Under the pieces are notes generated by a model that saw only the letters and a program-made list of their open reading frames with translations, was not told where the DNA came from and ran no database searches. From Candidatus Iainarchaeum sp. (GTDB taxonomy: Archaea > Micrarchaeota > Micrarchaeia > Anstonellales > Bilamarchaeaceae), in assembly GCA_028714535.1 (NCBI GenBank), contig JAQTME010000002.1:34891-98890 (forward strand): 64,000 bases of DNA, read 5' to 3'. Position 1 is the first letter of the stretch. Each line of letters begins with the position of its first letter. The position numbers and the translations under genes are program-made. Positions 53,884 through 62,981 of the stretch are shown here, in pieces.

Positions 53884-54189
53884 ATGGCAGACAAATGTGA
53901 CGACAAGAAATGCTTCAGGCACGGAGGCCTGAAACTGAGGGGGGAGACCGTCTCAGGGAAAGTGGTCAGCGCCAAGTCGAGGCACACCGTTATCGTCGAG
54001 AGGGCCACGACCAAGTTCATCTCCAAGTACCAGAAATGGGCCAAGGGGCGCTCGCACATCGCTGCGCACAACCCCGCGTGCATAGCGGCCAAGGTCGGCG
54101 ACATGGTGGAGCTGGCCGAGACGAGGAAGCTGAGCAAGACCAAGGCATGGACCGTGACCAGCGTCATGGGAAAGGGTGAACAGGCATGA
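53884..54189 (+). CDS. rps17: 30S ribosomal protein S17 (uS17)
   Basis: FRHGGLKLRGETVSGKVVSAKSRHTVIVERATTKFISKYQKWAKGRSHIAAHNP; start MADKCDD chosen. Confidence 0.94.
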   Translation: MADKCDDKKCFRHGGLKLRGETVSGKVVSAKSRHTVIVERATTKFISKYQKWAKGRSHIAAHNPACIAAKVGDMVELAETRKLSKTKAWTVTSVMGKGEQA

Positions 54190-54584
54190 AAGGGCTCACA
54201 AGCAACATAGTGAAGACGCTTACGACCGGGTCGATGATCCCGTGCAGCGACAACAGCGGCGCCAAGATGGTCTATGTCATCGGCGCACTGCGCTACAAGG
54301 GGACGAGGGCGAAATATCCCAAGGTGGGAATCGGCGACATCGTCATAGCATCGGTCAAGAAGGGCAAGCCGGACATGATAAAGAAGCTCGTGAAGGCGCT
54401 CATAGTCAGGCAGAAGAAGGAATTCCGCAGGGCGAACGGGGTAAGGGTTTTCTTCGAGGACAACGCAGCGGTGCTTGTCTCGGACGACTTCCTCCCGGTG
54501 GGCACCGAAATCAAGGGCGTCGTGGCCAGGGAGATAGCAGAGCGCTTCCCCAAGGTCGCGGCGATCTCAGCGGGGGTCGTCTAG
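54186..54584 (+). CDS. rpl14: 50S ribosomal protein L14 (uL14)
   Basis: TTGSMIPCSDNSGAKMVYVIGALRYKGTRAKYPKVGIGDIVIASVKKGKP. Confidence 0.95.
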   Translation: MKGLTSNIVKTLTTGSMIPCSDNSGAKMVYVIGALRYKGTRAKYPKVGIGDIVIASVKKGKPDMIKKLVKALIVRQKKEFRRANGVRVFFEDNAAVLVSDDFLPVGTEIKGVVAREIAERFPKVAAISAGVV

Positions 54585-55088
54585 ATGAAATCCGACACTG
54601 AGAGGAAGAAATACTACACGGAAAAGCTCCACAAGAAGAGGAGCAGGCTGCACGTGCACCTCTCCAAGGACCTGCGCGGCAAGCTCAAGACCAAGAAGCG
54701 CGCGGTCCTGGTCCACAGGGACGACCGCGTGAAGGTCATGCGCGGCCCGGGCACAGGCAAGGAGGCGCGCGTGCTGCGCGTGAGCACGCTCCAGCGCAAG
54801 GTGTTCGTGGAAGGCGTCGTGTCGAAGAACCGCAAGGGCAAGGAGAACGCGCTCGCGCTCGAGCCGTCCAACCTCCTCCTCATAGCGCTCGAGCCGACAG
54901 AGGAGAGGAAGCAGATATTCAAGGAAGAGGCGTTCAAGAAGCACGAGAAGCCGGCCGAGGCGAAAAAGGAGCCCGCGGCCGAGCACAAGCATGACGTTCA
55001 TGAGGGCGCCGTGCACACGCACGAGCACAAGCCCGTGGCCGAATCGAAGCCGCCTGCGCACACCGCAGTGAAGCCGTCTACCAGGTGA
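54585..55088 (+). CDS. rpl24: 50S ribosomal protein L24 (uL24) with His-rich C-terminal tail
   Basis: RRKKY-type start, VHLSKDLRGKLKTKKRAVLVHRDDRVKVMRGPGTGKEARVLRV; tail EHKHDVHEGAVHTHEHKP. Confidence 0.93.
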   Translation: MKSDTERKKYYTEKLHKKRSRLHVHLSKDLRGKLKTKKRAVLVHRDDRVKVMRGPGTGKEARVLRVSTLQRKVFVEGVVSKNRKGKENALALEPSNLLLIALEPTEERKQIFKEEAFKKHEKPAEAKKEPAAEHKHDVHEGAVHTHEHKPVAESKPPAHTAVKPSTR

Positions 55089-55095
55089 TATTCTT

Positions 55096-55815
55096 ATGGC
55101 AAAACTCGGAGGAACAAAGCATCTGAAAAGGATCGCGGCGCCGAAATCGGTGCCGGTCACTGACAGGAAGGCCAGGACGTGGATGATAAAGACCGCGCCG
55201 GGCCCGCACCCCAAGAAGCACGCCATCTGCCTCGCAGTGCTGCTGCGCGACATCATCGGCGTCGTGAAGGACGCGAGGGAGGCCGGAAGGGCGCTCTCCC
55301 GCAGGCTGGTCATGGTGGACGGGAAGCCGCGCACTGACGCGAAGTTCCCGGTCGGCCTGATGGACGTGGTGTCCTTCGCAGGCAAGAGCTACCGCATGGT
55401 CGTGGACTGGAAGGGCAGGCTCGTGCCAGTGGAAATCAAGGGCGAGCGCGCCTCGTCGAAAATACTCAAGGTCGTGGGCAAGCGCACCGTCCAGGGCGGC
55501 AAGATAAGCATCAGCTTCCATGACGGCAGGAACATGCTCGCGGACAACAACGTCAAGGTGGGCGACAGCATAGTCGTCTCCCTGCCCAAGGTCTCCATGG
55601 TGAAGCACCTGAAGTCGGAGAAGGGCGCGCGCTGCCTCGTATCCGAGGGAAAGCACGCTGGAAAGATAGTCAAGCTCAAGGAGATAATCCAGAGGAAGGG
55701 GAGCAAGCCGTCCGAAGCGCTGGTTGAAAGCGAAGGCGGCGAGTTCATCACGGTCGCCAAATACCTGGTGGTCGTCGACGAAGGCTTCCATGCTAAAGGA
55801 GGGAAAAGCCCATGA
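55096..55815 (+). CDS. rps4e: 30S ribosomal protein S4e
   Basis: GGTKHLKRIAAPKSVPVTDRKARTWMIKTAPGPHPKKHAICLAVLLRDIIGVVKDAREA. Confidence 0.95.
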   Translation: MAKLGGTKHLKRIAAPKSVPVTDRKARTWMIKTAPGPHPKKHAICLAVLLRDIIGVVKDAREAGRALSRRLVMVDGKPRTDAKFPVGLMDVVSFAGKSYRMVVDWKGRLVPVEIKGERASSKILKVVGKRTVQGGKISISFHDGRNMLADNNVKVGDSIVVSLPKVSMVKHLKSEKGARCLVSEGKHAGKIVKLKEIIQRKGSKPSEALVESEGGEFITVAKYLVVVDEGFHAKGGKSP

Positions 55816-56321
55816 GCAGCATGCGCGATATACTCATAGAGAAGGTAACGGTCAACATCGGGGTCGGCGCGCCGGGCGAGAGGCTCGACCACGCCAAGGG
55901 CCTGCTGAGCAGGCTCGCGGGCAACCGCAAGCCGGTCGAGACCGTGGCCAAGAGGAGGGAGCCCGTCTTCAAGCTGAGGAAAGGCATGGCGATAGGCACC
56001 AAAGTGACGCTGCGCGGCGGCGATGCGAAGTCCTTCCTGGAGAAGGCGTTCGCTGCCAGGCGCAAGATGATCAAGGAGTCCAATTTCGACAAGCAGGGCA
56101 ATTTCGCCTTCGGCGTGCCGGAATACATAGACTTCCCAGGCGCCAAATACGACCCGGCCATAGGCATGTTCGGGTTTGACGTCTGCGTCTCCCTGGTGCG
56201 GCCGGGCAGGCGCGTCTCGCTGAGGCGCCTGAGGCCTGCCACGATAGGGAAGGGCCACAGGATAAGCAGGGAAGAGGCCATGGAGTTCGTGAAGAGCTCC
56301 TTCGGCGTAAAAATCGAGTGA
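55812..56321 (+). CDS. rpl5: 50S ribosomal protein L5 (uL5)
   Basis: [66 protein letters not shown]. Confidence 0.95.
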   Translation: MSSMRDILIEKVTVNIGVGAPGERLDHAKGLLSRLAGNRKPVETVAKRREPVFKLRKGMAIGTKVTLRGGDAKSFLEKAFAARRKMIKESNFDKQGNFAFGVPEYIDFPGAKYDPAIGMFGFDVCVSLVRPGRRVSLRRLRPATIGKGHRISREEAMEFVKSSFGVKIE

Positions 56322-56326
56322 TGCTT

Positions 56327-56488
56327 ATGAAGATGTCTTTGGAAGAAAGATACAAGGGGAAAGGCAAACGCTTGTGCCGCAACTGCGGCAACTCCCGCGG
56401 CCTGATACGAAAGTACAAGCTTTTCGTATGCAGGCGCTGCTTCAGGGAGATGGCCGAGAGCATCGGTTTCCGCAAATACGGAGGTTGA
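56327..56488 (+). CDS. rps14: 30S ribosomal protein S14 (uS14), zinc-binding; not in ORF track
   Basis: [53 protein letters not shown], CxxC...CxxC. Confidence 0.95.
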   Translation: MKMSLEERYKGKGKRLCRNCGNSRGLIRKYKLFVCRRCFREMAESIGFRKYGG

Positions 56489-56492
56489 TATG

Positions 56493-56873
56493 ATGGATCA
56501 TCTTGCTGACGCGCTCAACACTATAAAGACGCATGAAATGGTCGGGCAGGAAGTCTGCACCGTCAGGGCCACCAAGCTCATAGGCGAGGTCCTCCGCGTG
56601 CTCAAGGAGCACCAGTACCTCACCGAGTACAAGCTCGTGGAAAACGGGAGGGGCGGCCTCTACGAGGTCAAGCTGGACGGGCGCATCAACGAATGCGGCG
56701 TCATAAAGCCGAGGATGCCGGTCCGGAAGACCGACTGGGCGAGGAAGGAGCAGCAGTTCATCCCGGGCTTCGGCGTGGGATTGCTCATCGTGTCCACGCC
56801 GAACGGCATAATGACGAACGCCGATGCCGAGAAAGGCCGCGTGGGAGGAAGGCTCCTGGCCTACGTTTACTAG
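56493..56873 (+). CDS. rps8: 30S ribosomal protein S8 (uS8)
   Basis: DHLADALNTIKTHEMVG..KPRMPVRKTDWARKEQQFIPGFGVGLLIVSTPNGIMTNADAEKGRVGGRLLAYVY. Confidence 0.95.
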   Translation: MDHLADALNTIKTHEMVGQEVCTVRATKLIGEVLRVLKEHQYLTEYKLVENGRGGLYEVKLDGRINECGVIKPRMPVRKTDWARKEQQFIPGFGVGLLIVSTPNGIMTNADAEKGRVGGRLLAYVY

Positions 56874-56882
56874 GTGTTCATC

Positions 56883-57374
56883 ATGGTTGACATACCCGAA
56901 GGAGTGAATGTCCGCGTGGAAGGCCACAAGGTCATAGCCAAGGGCCCGGCAGGCGAGGTCCAGAAGACATTCAGCAAGGAATCGTCCGTCAAGGTCAGCG
57001 GCAACAAGGCCGAAGTGACCGCCAAGGGCAAGGCGCTCGCCAACACGGTCGAGGCCGTACTTGAATGCATGGTCCTGGGCGCCAAAAGCGGCTACAAGAA
57101 GAGCATGAAGCTCATCTACGCCCACTTCCCGATCACCATAGAGGTCAAGGGGAAGGACATAACAGTGAAGAACTTCCTTGGCGAGAAGCAGGCGAGGAAG
57201 ACGTTCGTGGTCGGCAGCACCAAGGTGGAGGCCAAGGGGCAGAGCGTCACGATCTCAGGCCCGGACAAGGAAGCGGTCGGCCAGACGATAGCCAACCTGC
57301 GCACCGCGATGCGCATAAAGGACAAGGATCCGCGCGTGTTCCAGGACGGGATATACGACGCCGAGGGTGAATGA
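56883..57374 (+). CDS. rpl6: 50S ribosomal protein L6 (uL6)
   Basis: IPEGVNVRVEGHKVIAKGPAGEVQKTF..YKKSMKLIYAHFPITIEVKGKDITVKNFLGEK. Confidence 0.95.
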   Translation: MVDIPEGVNVRVEGHKVIAKGPAGEVQKTFSKESSVKVSGNKAEVTAKGKALANTVEAVLECMVLGAKSGYKKSMKLIYAHFPITIEVKGKDITVKNFLGEKQARKTFVVGSTKVEAKGQSVTISGPDKEAVGQTIANLRTAMRIKDKDPRVFQDGIYDAEGE

Positions 57375-57376
57375 TC

Positions 57377-57853
57377 ATGACAACCAAGAAGAAAAAGCCG
57401 AAGTTCAACGTGCTCAACCTGGGATTCTTCAAGAGCGTGAAGGCGCGCTGGAGAAGGCCCCGCGGCACGCACAACAGGAAGCGCATGAAGCAGAAGTGGA
57501 CCGGCGCTTCACCGCACATAGGCTACCGCAACGCCCTGGCAATCCGGGGAGTGCACCCGGCTGGCCTGCGCGAAGTGCTCGCGCACAACGTCCAGGAGCT
57601 CGACGGGCTCAAGAACGTGGTGGTGCGCATCGCCGGTGGCGTGGGCGCCAGGAAAAGGAAGGCCATGGAGGAGAAGGCGAAGGCCATGTCCCTCAGGATA
57701 CTCAACAGCGGCTCCGATGGAAAGGCGCCGTCCAAGCACGTGCCGAAGGCGGCTAAACCAGCCCCTGCTGCGAAACCCCAGGCACAGAAGCCGGCCAGGA
57801 AGGCCGCGCCCCCGAGGGCGCCAGAGCCCCCATCGCCGGGCATCAAGAGATAA
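57377..57853 (+). CDS. rpl32e: 50S ribosomal protein L32e with Ala/Pro/Lys-rich tail
   Basis: WRRPRGTHNRKRMKQKWTGASPHIGYRNALAIRGVHPAGLREVLAHNVQEL. Confidence 0.92.
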   Translation: MTTKKKKPKFNVLNLGFFKSVKARWRRPRGTHNRKRMKQKWTGASPHIGYRNALAIRGVHPAGLREVLAHNVQELDGLKNVVVRIAGGVGARKRKAMEEKAKAMSLRILNSGSDGKAPSKHVPKAAKPAPAAKPQAQKPARKAAPPRAPEPPSPGIKR

Positions 57854-57865
57854 AGGTGTTTGCTC

Positions 57866-58435
57866 ATGGCAATTGCTACGATAAGAAGGCTCGCGGCCGA
57901 CATACTGCACGTCGGCGAGAACAAGATCAGGATATCGCCCGACAGCCTCAAGGAGGCCGAGGGCGCGCTCACACGGGTGGACGTGAAGGGCCTCATAGAC
58001 AAGGGCATCATCACGAAGCTGAAGCCCCAGGGAAGGGCCAGCACCCGCAAGAAGGAGCGCAGGAGCGTCGGCAAGAGGCGCGGCATCATGATGGAGCCGA
58101 AAGACGCCTGGATGATGAAGGTGCGCGCCCAGAGAAGGCTGCTCCGCACGCTCACGGCCGACGGCGCCCTGAAGAAGGGCACCAAGCGTTCCGTGTACGG
58201 CAAGGTGAAGAGCGGCATCTTCAGGAACAAGAGGGCCATGCTCATCTATCTCAAGGACAACGGCCTTGTGGCCAAGGACTACGAACCGGCTAAAGCAGCC
58301 TTCGTGAAGAAGGCCGGGAAGCCAGGGACTCCGCCTAAGGCGAAGCCTGCGGCAGTGAAGCCGCCCGAGCAAAAGGCCCCGGTTCACCGCGAGGCGCAGC
58401 CGAGCGCAGTGAACAAAAAAGGTGAATCAAGATGA
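57866..58435 (+). CDS. rpl19e: 50S ribosomal protein L19e with extended tail
   Basis: RRLAADILHVGENKIRISPDSLKEAEGALTRVDVKGLIDKGIITKLKPQGRAS..RRSVGKRRGI. Confidence 0.94.
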   Translation: MAIATIRRLAADILHVGENKIRISPDSLKEAEGALTRVDVKGLIDKGIITKLKPQGRASTRKKERRSVGKRRGIMMEPKDAWMMKVRAQRRLLRTLTADGALKKGTKRSVYGKVKSGIFRNKRAMLIYLKDNGLVAKDYEPAKAAFVKKAGKPGTPPKAKPAAVKPPEQKAPVHREAQPSAVNKKGESR

Positions 58436-58926
58436 CAAAGGCAACAAGCCCCATATTCAGGGTCCCCTTCAGGAGAAGGCGCGAAGGCAAGACCAACTTC
58501 GCCAAGAGGCTCGCCCTCGTCAAGAGCGGCAAGCCCCGCATGGTGGTGCGCAGGAGCAACGCCGGCATAGTGGTGCAGTTCATCGAGTTCGACCCAAAGG
58601 GCGACCGGACGCTGCTCACCGTGAACGGCAGGCACCTGGCCAAGCAGTGCCAGTGGGACTCCAAGCGCAACGTATGGACCGCGTATCTCGCCGGCCTCAT
58701 GGCAGGCAGGCTCGCCCACAAGAAGGGCGTGACCGATTTCGTATTGGACATAGGCATGTACACGCCGTCCAAGGGTTCGATACTCTTCGCGGCGCTCAAG
58801 GGCGCGGCAGATGCGGGGCTCAAGGCATCCTTCGACAAGGAGAAGGTGCCCGAGTCCAAGATTGCGAACCCGCCGGAGAAGATCAAGGCGGCGTTCATCA
58901 GCGCCAAGAGCAAGATAGCAGGGTGA
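58432..58926 (+). CDS. rpl18: 50S ribosomal protein L18 (uL18)
   Basis: FRRRREGKTNFAKRLALVKSGKPRMVVRRSNAGIVVQFIEFDPKGDRTL. Confidence 0.94.
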   Translation: MTKATSPIFRVPFRRRREGKTNFAKRLALVKSGKPRMVVRRSNAGIVVQFIEFDPKGDRTLLTVNGRHLAKQCQWDSKRNVWTAYLAGLMAGRLAHKKGVTDFVLDIGMYTPSKGSILFAALKGAADAGLKASFDKEKVPESKIANPPEKIKAAFISAKSKIAG

Positions 58927-58931
58927 TGTTT

Positions 58932-59555
58932 ATGCCGGAAAAAATACGCACTATGGACAAGGAATCCTGGACGCCACGGACGTCCACGGGCATCAAGGTC
59001 AAGGCGGGGGAGATAACGACGCTGGAGCAGGTCGTCGAGTCTGGCAAGCCCATACTCGAGCCCGAACTGGTCGACGCACTCCTCCCGGACATGGAGTCCG
59101 AGACGCTGCAGATAAAGACCACGCAGAGGGTCACCGACTCCGGAAAAAGGACCAAGTTCCGCGTCGTCACGGTCATCGGCGACAGGAAGGGCCACGTGGG
59201 CATAGGCGTGGGCAAGAGCGACGAGCTCAAGCCGGCCATGGACTACGCCATACGCGATGCAAAGAAGCACATGATAGCCATCGGGATGGGCTGCGGAAGC
59301 TGGGAGTGCAAATGCTCCATCCGCCACTCGGTCCTGTCCAAGACAGTAGGCAAGGAAGGAAGCACCATAGTCACGCTCAAGCCGGCCCCGCGCGGAGTCG
59401 GCCTTGCTGCCAACGACGTAGTCAAGAAGGTGCTTGGAATGGCGGGCGTGAAGGACATCTGGAGCTCGATGCACGGGGGCAAGAACGTCTACAACATGGC
59501 GATCGCCACCAAGAATGCCCTGGACGGGCTCAACACGCTCAAGCCGCGCGCATGA
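58932..59555 (+). CDS. rps5: 30S ribosomal protein S5 (uS5)
   Basis: WTPRTSTGIKVKAGEITTLEQVVESGKPILEPELVDALLPD..DRKGHVGIGVGKSDELKPAMDYAIRDAKK. Confidence 0.95.
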   Translation: MPEKIRTMDKESWTPRTSTGIKVKAGEITTLEQVVESGKPILEPELVDALLPDMESETLQIKTTQRVTDSGKRTKFRVVTVIGDRKGHVGIGVGKSDELKPAMDYAIRDAKKHMIAIGMGCGSWECKCSIRHSVLSKTVGKEGSTIVTLKPAPRGVGLAANDVVKKVLGMAGVKDIWSSMHGGKNVYNMAIATKNALDGLNTLKPRA

Positions 59556-59566
59556 AGGTGATGCTG

Positions 59567-59998
59567 ATGAAAATCGCAATCGTACGTGTGAGGGGCATAC
59601 GCAACATGGTCCCGAAGATAAAGAAGACGCTGGAACTGCTCAGGCTGAACAAGCCCAACCACTGCGTGCTGATAGACGAAAGCCCGCAGAACAAGGGCAT
59701 GCTCAACGTGGTCAAGGACTACGTGACGTTCGGGCCGGTGTCCGAGGACACGGTATACCGGCTCCTGCTGAAGCGCGGGACAAAGGGCGCCTCACTGCTC
59801 CGCAAGGTGGCGAAGGAGGCCGACATAAAGAAGGCCGCGAACGAAGTCGCATCCGGGAAGAAGGTGTCGGACTACGCCGACCCGGTGTTCAGGCTCCCGC
59901 CCCCGTCAAAGGGCTACAGGGACATACGGAGAAGCTATCCCGCAGGGGACCTGGGGAAGCGTGACGAGATGGACACGCTCCTGAGGCGCATGATATAG
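59567..59998 (+). CDS. rpl30: 50S ribosomal protein L30 (uL30)
   Basis: MKIAIVRVRGIRNMVPKIKKTLELLRLNKPNHCVLIDESPQNKGMLNVVKDYVTFGPV. Confidence 0.93.
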   Translation: MKIAIVRVRGIRNMVPKIKKTLELLRLNKPNHCVLIDESPQNKGMLNVVKDYVTFGPVSEDTVYRLLLKRGTKGASLLRKVAKEADIKKAANEVASGKKVSDYADPVFRLPPPSKGYRDIRRSYPAGDLGKRDEMDTLLRRMI

Positions 59999-60008
59999 GG
60001 TGATGCTC

Positions 60009-60443
60009 ATGGCAAAACGCAAGGAAAGGCAGAAAAAGGGCTATCTGGGCCACAGGTCTCACGGCCGCGGCAATGTCAAGAACAGGCGTGGCAGCGGCAA
60101 CCGCGGAGGCCGCGGAATGGCGGGCATAGACAAGCACAAGTGGAGCTGGGCGGTGGTGAACGTGCGCGGCTGCTACTTCGGCAAGAACGGCTTCACCCGG
60201 CCGGTCGGCAAGGACACCAAGGTGGCGCACCTCTTCGACATAAACCAGAAGGCCATGCTCAACCAGCTCGAGAAGAAGGAGGGCAAGTACGTCTTCGACT
60301 TCGACGGCAAGATACTGGCGACCGGCAGCGTGACCATGCCGCTTTCCATACGCGCGGAGTCCTGGAGCAGGAACGTGGAGGAGAAGCTCAAGGCGGCCGG
60401 CGGGACGATATCCAAGCTGCACGAGGGGAAGAAAGCCTCCTAG
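60009..60443 (+). CDS. rpl15: 50S ribosomal protein L15 (uL15)
   Basis: LGHRSHGRGNVKNRRGSGNRGGRGMAGIDKHKW. Confidence 0.93.
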   Translation: MAKRKERQKKGYLGHRSHGRGNVKNRRGSGNRGGRGMAGIDKHKWSWAVVNVRGCYFGKNGFTRPVGKDTKVAHLFDINQKAMLNQLEKKEGKYVFDFDGKILATGSVTMPLSIRAESWSRNVEEKLKAAGGTISKLHEGKKAS

Positions 60444-60508
60444 CAGTTGCGTTTATAAATATATTAAGATAGTTCAGGAAAAACCGAAGAAAGAGAGGCG
60501 TGCCCCTG

Positions 60509-62023
60509 ATGTTGCTGGATCTTATCCATTCGTTATCGAGATTCCTCCCGGTCATAAAGCCGCCCGAATCGCCTCCAGGCACCAAGGAGCGGCTGATGTG
60601 GACCGGCGTCGCGCTCGTGCTCTTCTTCATGATGTACGAGACGACCTGCATCGGCGTGGAGTCCAAGGCCGCAGGCGTCGACTTTTTGCAGACGATAACC
60701 GCGAGCAAGATAGGCACCCTGCTCACCGCAGGCATCGGCCCGATAGTGCTCGCCAGCATATTCCTGCAGCTTTTCGTGGGCGCTGGCATAATCAAGCTCA
60801 ACATAAAGGAAAAGGCGGACAAGCAGAAGTTCCTCGAGACGCAGAAGGTGCTGGCCATACTCCTGGCGGTCGCCGAGGGCATGATATTCGTCATGACAGG
60901 CAGGACGCTCATAGACCCGCTGTTCCCAGGCCTGGGCGAGGGGATAATCACGGCCGCGGGCGGGCAGGCCATCCATGCGCCGTTCACCATGGCGCTCGTC
61001 GTCCTCCAGATAGCCCTGGGCTCGGTCATCGTGCTTTTCCTTGACGACCTGGTGTCCAAATACGGCATAGGGAGCGGCATCAGCCTGTTCATCGCTGCAG
61101 GCGTGTCCCTGTCGGTAGCCATAGGCGTATTCCAGATAATCTTCGGCACCACCGGCGTGGTCTCCATAATGGCCGGCGGCGATGCCGAGGCCATAAAGAA
61201 CGCAGTGCTGGCGGTCCTGCCCTTCGGCTTCACCATACTCGTGTTCCTTGCCGTCGCCTATGCCGAATCAGTGAAGGTGGAGATACCCATAGCGTTCGAG
61301 CGGGTGCGCGGCATGGTGCCGAAGCTGCCCCTCAAGTTCTTCTACGTGTCCAACATCCCGGTCATATTCGCCAGCGCGCTCATAATCAACCTCCAGCTGT
61401 TCGCAGGCTCCATGCTTGTCGGCCAATACTGGGACAAGGCAACGCAGGCGAGCACGCTCGACTTCACGAACGGCTACGACATCGGCAAGGACGGGGTCCT
61501 GCCCCTCATAGGCTACGTGAGCGCAGACGGCCAGCTTGAGGACGGCCTGCTCTACATGTTCACGCCGCTCTACGGCATGGGCAGGTCCAGCGAGCAGCAA
61601 TGGGCGCTCCTGTCGAGCCAGGTGACGCCAGTGTTCCACATCCCCCAGTGGGTCCATGCCATATGCTACATGCTGAGCCTCTCGCTCGTTTCGGTGCTGT
61701 TCGGCATGTTCTGGGTCGAGATAGCCAACATGGACGCCAAGAGCGTCGCAGGCCAGCTGTCGTCCTCCGGGCTGCAGATACCCGGCTTCAGGCGCGACCC
61801 GCGCATGCTGGAGACCATATTGAACAAGCACATATTCCCGCTCACGGTGCTGGGCTCGTTCTCGGTCGGCCTCCTGGCCGCCGCGGCAGACCTCACCGGC
61901 GCGCTGGGGACAGGGACAGGCATCCTGCTTACAGTCGGCATCCTGCACAGGATGTACGAGCAGCTGGAGCAGATGAACGCCTTCGAGACGTACCCGCTGC
62001 TGGGAAAGATCGTCGGCGAATGA
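60509..62023 (+). CDS. secY: Preprotein translocase subunit SecY
   Basis: ITASKIGTLLTAGIGPIVLASIFLQLFVGAGII..YGIGSGISLFIAAGV..IPIAFERVRGMVPKLPLKFFYVSNIPVIFASALI; multi-TM. Confidence 0.95.
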   Translation: MLLDLIHSLSRFLPVIKPPESPPGTKERLMWTGVALVLFFMMYETTCIGVESKAAGVDFLQTITASKIGTLLTAGIGPIVLASIFLQLFVGAGIIKLNIKEKADKQKFLETQKVLAILLAVAEGMIFVMTGRTLIDPLFPGLGEGIITAAGGQAIHAPFTMALVVLQIALGSVIVLFLDDLVSKYGIGSGISLFIAAGVSLSVAIGVFQIIFGTTGVVSIMAGGDAEAIKNAVLAVLPFGFTILVFLAVAYAESVKVEIPIAFERVRGMVPKLPLKFFYVSNIPVIFASALIINLQLFAGSMLVGQYWDKATQASTLDFTNGYDIGKDGVLPLIGYVSADGQLEDGLLYMFTPLYGMGRSSEQQWALLSSQVTPVFHIPQWVHAICYMLSLSLVSVLFGMFWVEIANMDAKSVAGQLSSSGLQIPGFRRDPRMLETILNKHIFPLTVLGSFSVGLLAAAADLTGALGTGTGILLTVGILHRMYEQLEQMNAFETYPLLGKIVGE

Positions 62024-62097
62024 GCGTTCATTTCCTATTTTTGCATCTGGCAGGAGCTCGAGTTTAGCTAAAAAGAGGAAACAATAAAAAGGAAAAA

Positions 62098-62889
62098 TTA
62101 CTGCCGGAGCGAATCCTGCGGCATTTTCGCATATGTCACTTTCAGAACCGCAGTGCTATTCGTAGGGCCCCTTTCCGCTGTTATGCTATCGATGATGCCC
62201 TCACCAATCCTGCGCGCCTGGCCGTAATCCAGCCTCCACGGCTGTCTACGCGTATTGTCGGCGGCGAACTCTATGCCGCTTGCATCTATTTTAGTGACGA
62301 GGAAAGAGTTATTGAACGCGCCAGCACCAACGACCCAGTATCCGTAGTTAAGGGCATTAGATATCCTCAAACCCTTTCTGGTCGTATCCCTGGCATAGAC
62401 GGCTCTAACTATGGCGGTGCCTGGCGTGTCACCTTCAATGGCCTCCACGTCTATCGGAACGCCCACCCCGTTCTTCCCCCTGCCAGTCACCCTTGTTGCT
62501 TCACCGTAATTGATTCGGAATGCAGGCCCACCTGCGCGTTCGCTCATGAAAATTTCCATCGCAAAAGACACTTCCACGCCTTTCGCATCTATCTTATCAA
62601 CTTTCCAGCCACTTTGTCCGGCAGCCTCGCCAGAATACACCATTTTTGTTACAAAATCCCCTACTTTCACAACCGTGGGTTTTGTTAATTCCAGCATCGT
62701 ATTGTTCCCGCAGTAACTGTCATAGGCAAACGTACTATGGCTTGCCACTATCGGTACGGGCTTTTCTTTTGCAGCACAGCCGCCAATGCTCAACGCCGAT
62801 GCCAAAACCATCAGGCCGGTGCCGAACTTAACCCCAGCCAAACAGCCCAGGTTCTCCTTCTTGTGAGTGAACGTCAATTTCCCCCTCAT
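62098..62889 (-). CDS. Predicted lipoprotein with duplicated domain
   Basis: LMVLASALSIGGCAAKE lipobox; two ~90-aa repeats (TKIDAxG[VI]E..; xxYGxAxR[VI].G; TAIVRAVYA / TAVLKVTYA). Confidence 0.65.
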   Translation of the reverse strand: MRGKLTFTHKKENLGCLAGVKFGTGLMVLASALSIGGCAAKEKPVPIVASHSTFAYDSYCGNNTMLELTKPTVVKVGDFVTKMVYSGEAAGQSGWKVDKIDAKGVEVSFAMEIFMSERAGGPAFRINYGEATRVTGRGKNGVGVPIDVEAIEGDTPGTAIVRAVYARDTTRKGLRISNALNYGYWVVGAGAFNNSFLVTKIDASGIEFAADNTRRQPWRLDYGQARRIGEGIIDSITAERGPTNSTAVLKVTYAKMPQDSLRQ

Positions 62890-62981
62890 ATCAATATCTC
62901 CTCCACATACGTATGTATTTAGAAACAATTAAATAGGCTTTCCTTACGCCACGAGCGGGGCATATTTAAACCGTTTTCCGC

